Positions 63,766-64,000 of a stretch of DNA of 64,000 bases are shown here, in pieces. This DNA is from HB2-32-21 sp041603535 (GTDB lineage: Bacteria > Pseudomonadota > Gammaproteobacteria > Pseudomonadales > Porticoccaceae). Numbering within the stretch: position 1 is the first letter of the stretch; every line of letters begins with the position of its first letter. A program made the translations under genes and the position numbers. The notes under the pieces were generated by a model, which saw only the letters and a program-made list of their open reading frames with translations, searched no databases and was not told where the DNA came from. Location: assembly GCA_041603535.1 (NCBI GenBank), contig JBFIEE010000009.1, positions 1 to 64,000 of the forward strand, in the 5' to 3' direction.

Positions 63766-64000
63766 CTACGAGGCGATATCCGCCATCAATTCAAGCGCTT
63801 CGCGCGTCGTTTCACCACCGAGCAGCATGGTGCTTACCTGCCCGGCTTTACCCGCGTCAAGCCAGCGTTGGGCGCGGTCGCGAATCCGCTCAGCGGGGCC
63901 GACCAGGTGGCAGGCGTCGACCAGTTCGTCGGGCACCATCGCTGCGGCTTCGCCTTTACGGCCTTCCAGATAAAGATCCTGAATTTTTATGGCTTCCTCT
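63766..64000 (-). CDS. LLM-class flavin-dependent oxidoreductase, C-terminal part
   Basis: The last 77 residues of a protein entering from the right edge are visible, from EEAIKIQDLYLEGRKGEAAA to a stop at 63768-63766. The stretch AAMVPDELVDACHLVGP, then AERIRDRAQRWLDAG, is typical of the C-terminus of F420/FMN-dependent luciferase-like oxidoreductases. It is the fourth LLM protein in 10 kb. The start is beyond the window. Confidence 0.75.
   Translation of the reverse strand, partial: EEAIKIQDLYLEGRKGEAAAMVPDELVDACHLVGPAERIRDRAQRWLDAGKAGQVSTMLLGGETTREALELMADIAS

Overview
The window looks like chromosomal DNA of a marine-type gammaproteobacterium close to the Pseudomonadales/Cellvibrionales. 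This rests on gene order and gene content, not on a marker gene. The supporting blocks are rpoE-rseA-rseC-degP-lepA-lepB-rnc-era-recO, cysM-relA-mazG, a Pseudomonas-like class I nrdAB whose NrdA carries two ATP-cones, an AlgP-type histone-like protein, and a CoA-ester/flavin-monooxygenase cluster. No rRNA, tRNA or CRISPR array was seen.

Layout. 1-1003 is mostly non-coding, with a possible partial ORF at the left edge. 1004-6013 is a five-gene aa3/caa3-type cytochrome c oxidase operon. 6061-8735 is a patch of decayed insertion sequences (one IS5-type element, a fragment of a second transposase, an IS91-type remnant) around one or two small host genes. 8757-13807 is nrdAB on the minus strand with a long leader and a candidate NrdR-controlled promoter. 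14002-14814 is an SDR protein lacking its catalytic residues. 15024-20995 holds arginine and pyrimidine genes (argF, argD, pyrC, argG) with grxD and rnt. 21077-25371 holds gloA, ygfZ, sdhE, ygfX and nadB. 25496-34940 is the envelope-stress, secretion and RNA-processing block; rseB is missing from it. 35097-43216 carries cysM, relA, mazG, adk, hemH, an algP-like gene and tsaB. 43382-51038 carries uppP, a hydroxyacid dehydrogenase, apeB, an SDR, prfB (with its programmed frameshift), lysS and ung.

The last 13 kb (51187-64000) is more accessory. It has an acyl-CoA racemase/CoA-transferase, an acyl-CoA dehydrogenase, four luciferase-like flavin monooxygenases (one cut by the window edge) and an ACAD10/11-type phosphotransferase, which suggests catabolism of a branched, cyclic or terpenoid acid. 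Inside this block lies a two-gene unit: a solitary NMT1/TauA-like binding lipoprotein followed 13 nt later by a 1234-residue membrane PAS-GGDEF-EAL protein, with no ABC permease or ATPase. This is the best candidate for an undescribed sensory system.

A second theme is the number of short direct tandem duplications (12-20 bp units, 2-3 copies) in spacers and gene starts across the window. Similar repeats inside nrdB appear to have built an unusual Asp/Asn/Ser/Ala-rich N-terminal extension.
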